A stretch of DNA of 22,871 nt from Rhodothermaceae bacterium (GTDB lineage: Bacteria; Bacteroidota; Rhodothermia; Rhodothermales; Rubricoccaceae). The position numbers and the translations under genes are program-made. The stretch is taken from positions 1 to 22,871 of the forward strand of contig JABDIZ010000383.1 of assembly GCA_013003465.1 (NCBI GenBank), written 5' to 3'. Position 1 is the first letter of the stretch; each line of letters opens with the position of its first letter. The notes beneath the pieces were generated by a model, which worked only from the letters and a program-made list of their open reading frames with translations, was not told the origin of the DNA and did not search any database. This document shows positions 21,876 through 22,871 of this stretch, one piece after another.

Positions 21876-22871
21876 TCACTCCACCAGGGCAATCTGCCGC
21901 GTCTCTGTAAACCGTTGCCGTTCGTCTCCGACGGCGTCAGCCTCCAATCGCACGAGGTAGGTGCCACTCGCCAGCCCGCGCCCGTCGAACGCGACTGTGT
22001 GCGAGCCTGCAGTTCGGTCGGCGTCGTCCAGGACCGCTGCCACGCGCCGCCCCGTTACATCGTAGACCGTCAGCGTGACGCGACTCGCCGCTGGTAGCGT
22101 GAAGCCGAGCTGTGTGGTCCCTCGGAAGGGGTTCGGTGCAGCCGCTGCGAGCGCGAAGCCCGCCGGTGCCGTGCTGCCGGGCTCGTTCGCCACCGACATC
22201 GGATCCACATCGCCCACGAAAGCGCCGCGCCCGTGGGTGCCGATCACCACCCGACCATCGGAGACCCGCGAGGCCACCGCGTTGACGACGACGTTGCCCG
22301 TCAGCTCGGTTGCTTCTTGCGTCCAGACCGTGTTCATGCCATCGAGTTGTGTCGTCGAAAACAGGCCCACGCTCGTCGCTACCAAGTACATCGTCCGGTT
22401 GTCACCGAAGGCCGTCAGCGGCAGAATCGAAGCCCAGCGGAGTGACGGACCGTTGTTGTTGGTCCCGGCCAGGTTCCCCTCGATAGCCGTGTACGTCTGC
22501 CCGCCATCGGTCGAGTGGTAGAGCCCGATGATATTGAAGTTGGAGAGGACGACGACGATCTCGTCGGCGTCCTCTGGGTTGACGGCGATGCTGTGGACGT
22601 AAGCCCCGACCGGCGTATTGGGAATCGAGACCTCGACCAGGCCATCAGTGGCCGTGTTCGCGTTGTCGAGACGGAAAATGCGCGGGGGCCCTGTGTTGAA
22701 CGTGCTCGTCGCCCCCAGGTAGAGGACATGGGCCGGTTCGCGCGAAATGCCATAGGCGGTGTAGTAGGAGCCGCTCGGCAGCGCGAAGTTGTCCATCCGC
22801 TGCCAGTTCGGAAGCGGGTTGGGCGCGTTCAGGTTGGAGTTGCGCCACATCGTGGCGGTGATCGAGCCCGT
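21876..22871 (-). CDS. C-terminal part of a secreted BNR/VPS10-like beta-propeller protein with T9SS domain (partial)
   Basis: The frame is open to the window edge (upstream of the ATG at 22850 it continues TGSITAT), so the true start lies outside. The visible ~331 residues hold beta-propeller blades with an Asp-box (HSTDGGQTY), a second blade (VGLFSTTQLDG..VWTQEA), and the GRVVIGTHGRGAF closing blade typical of VPS10/sortilin-like and exo-glycosidase-like surface proteins. The last ~85 residues are a T9SS type A sorting domain: APNPFRGTTQLGFTL, VTLTVYDVTGRRVAAVL, AFDGRGLASGTYLVRLEA and a short tail. Export by T9SS is expected. The catalytic role, if any, lies outside the window. Confidence 0.88.
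   Translation of the reverse strand, partial: TGSITATMWRNSNLNAPNPLPNWQRMDNFALPSGSYYTAYGISREPAHVLYLGATSTFNTGPPRIFRLDNANTATDGLVEVSIPNTPVGAYVHSIAVNPEDADEIVVVLSNFNIIGLYHSTDGGQTYTAIEGNLAGTNNNGPSLRWASILPLTAFGDNRTMYLVATSVGLFSTTQLDGMNTVWTQEATELTGNVVVNAVASRVSDGRVVIGTHGRGAFVGDVDPMSVANEPGSTAPAGFALAAAAPNPFRGTTQLGFTLPAASRVTLTVYDVTGRRVAAVLDDADRTAGSHTVAFDGRGLASGTYLVRLEADAVGDERQRFTETRQIALVE

Noticed and set aside
1..22871. CRISPR array, tRNA or rRNA genes, insertion sequences, toxin-antitoxin or phage genes
   Set aside because: No spaced direct repeats, no cloverleaf or rRNA-like stretches, and no transposase, integrase or phage-type proteins were seen on either strand.

Overview
The window is high-GC DNA (mostly about 60-78% GC in the lines I hand-counted) from a heterotrophic bacterium that is probably a member of the Rhodothermota/Bacteroidota lineage. 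This is an inference from three things. Secreted proteins end in a FlgD-like / type IX secretion (T9SS) type A C-terminal domain (genes ending at 17251 and 21876, plus a fragment at 18592). There is a PadR plus orphan FtsX/MacB-like permease pair. Shine-Dalgarno sequences are poor throughout, while promoters look like TTGACA with a TAnnnT -10. No tRNA, rRNA, CRISPR array or insertion sequence was seen.

Left part (1-3760, all minus strand): the signal-peptide start of a gene that runs off the window, a di-heme cytochrome c peroxidase with its own promoter, and an OmpR-type response regulator plus HAMP histidine kinase pair just upstream of it. A perfect 17-bp tandem duplication lies upstream of the regulator.

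Centre-left (3761-9765): two serine beta-lactamase/DD-peptidase-family hydrolases (minus strand) are divergent from a second histidine kinase/response regulator pair (plus strand). Directly behind that pair is a broken subclass B1 metallo-beta-lactamase. It keeps all six zinc ligands but has lost the N-terminal half of its fold and carries a frameshift. The cluster looks like a cell-wall or beta-lactam response locus that has decayed in part.

Centre (9774-17248): a glyoxylate module. Malate synthase (aceB), isocitrate lyase (aceA) and an alanine/serine-glyoxylate aminotransferase form a minus-strand operon. It is divergent from a ScfR/RamB-type XRE regulator, a small unknown protein and a Mak-like ROK fructokinase. 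The 346-bp divergent region holds a good aceB promoter and three TTCGC/GCGAA inverted repeats, one of them inside the promoter spacer. This gives a concrete model for acetate/short-chain acyl-CoA control of the glyoxylate shunt and of glyoxylate disposal to glycine.

Right part (17251-22871, minus strand): a secreted NHL-repeat beta-propeller with a T9SS C-terminal domain, an isolated T9SS-type C-terminal domain with no cargo domain (likely a gene remnant), a PadR regulator/orphan permease operon with a near-consensus promoter and an overlapping inverted repeat, and the 3' end of a large BNR/VPS10-like secreted protein. I did not see a wholly new defence or mobile system. The points most worth following are the decayed B1 metallo-beta-lactamase locus and the operator array of the glyoxylate operon.
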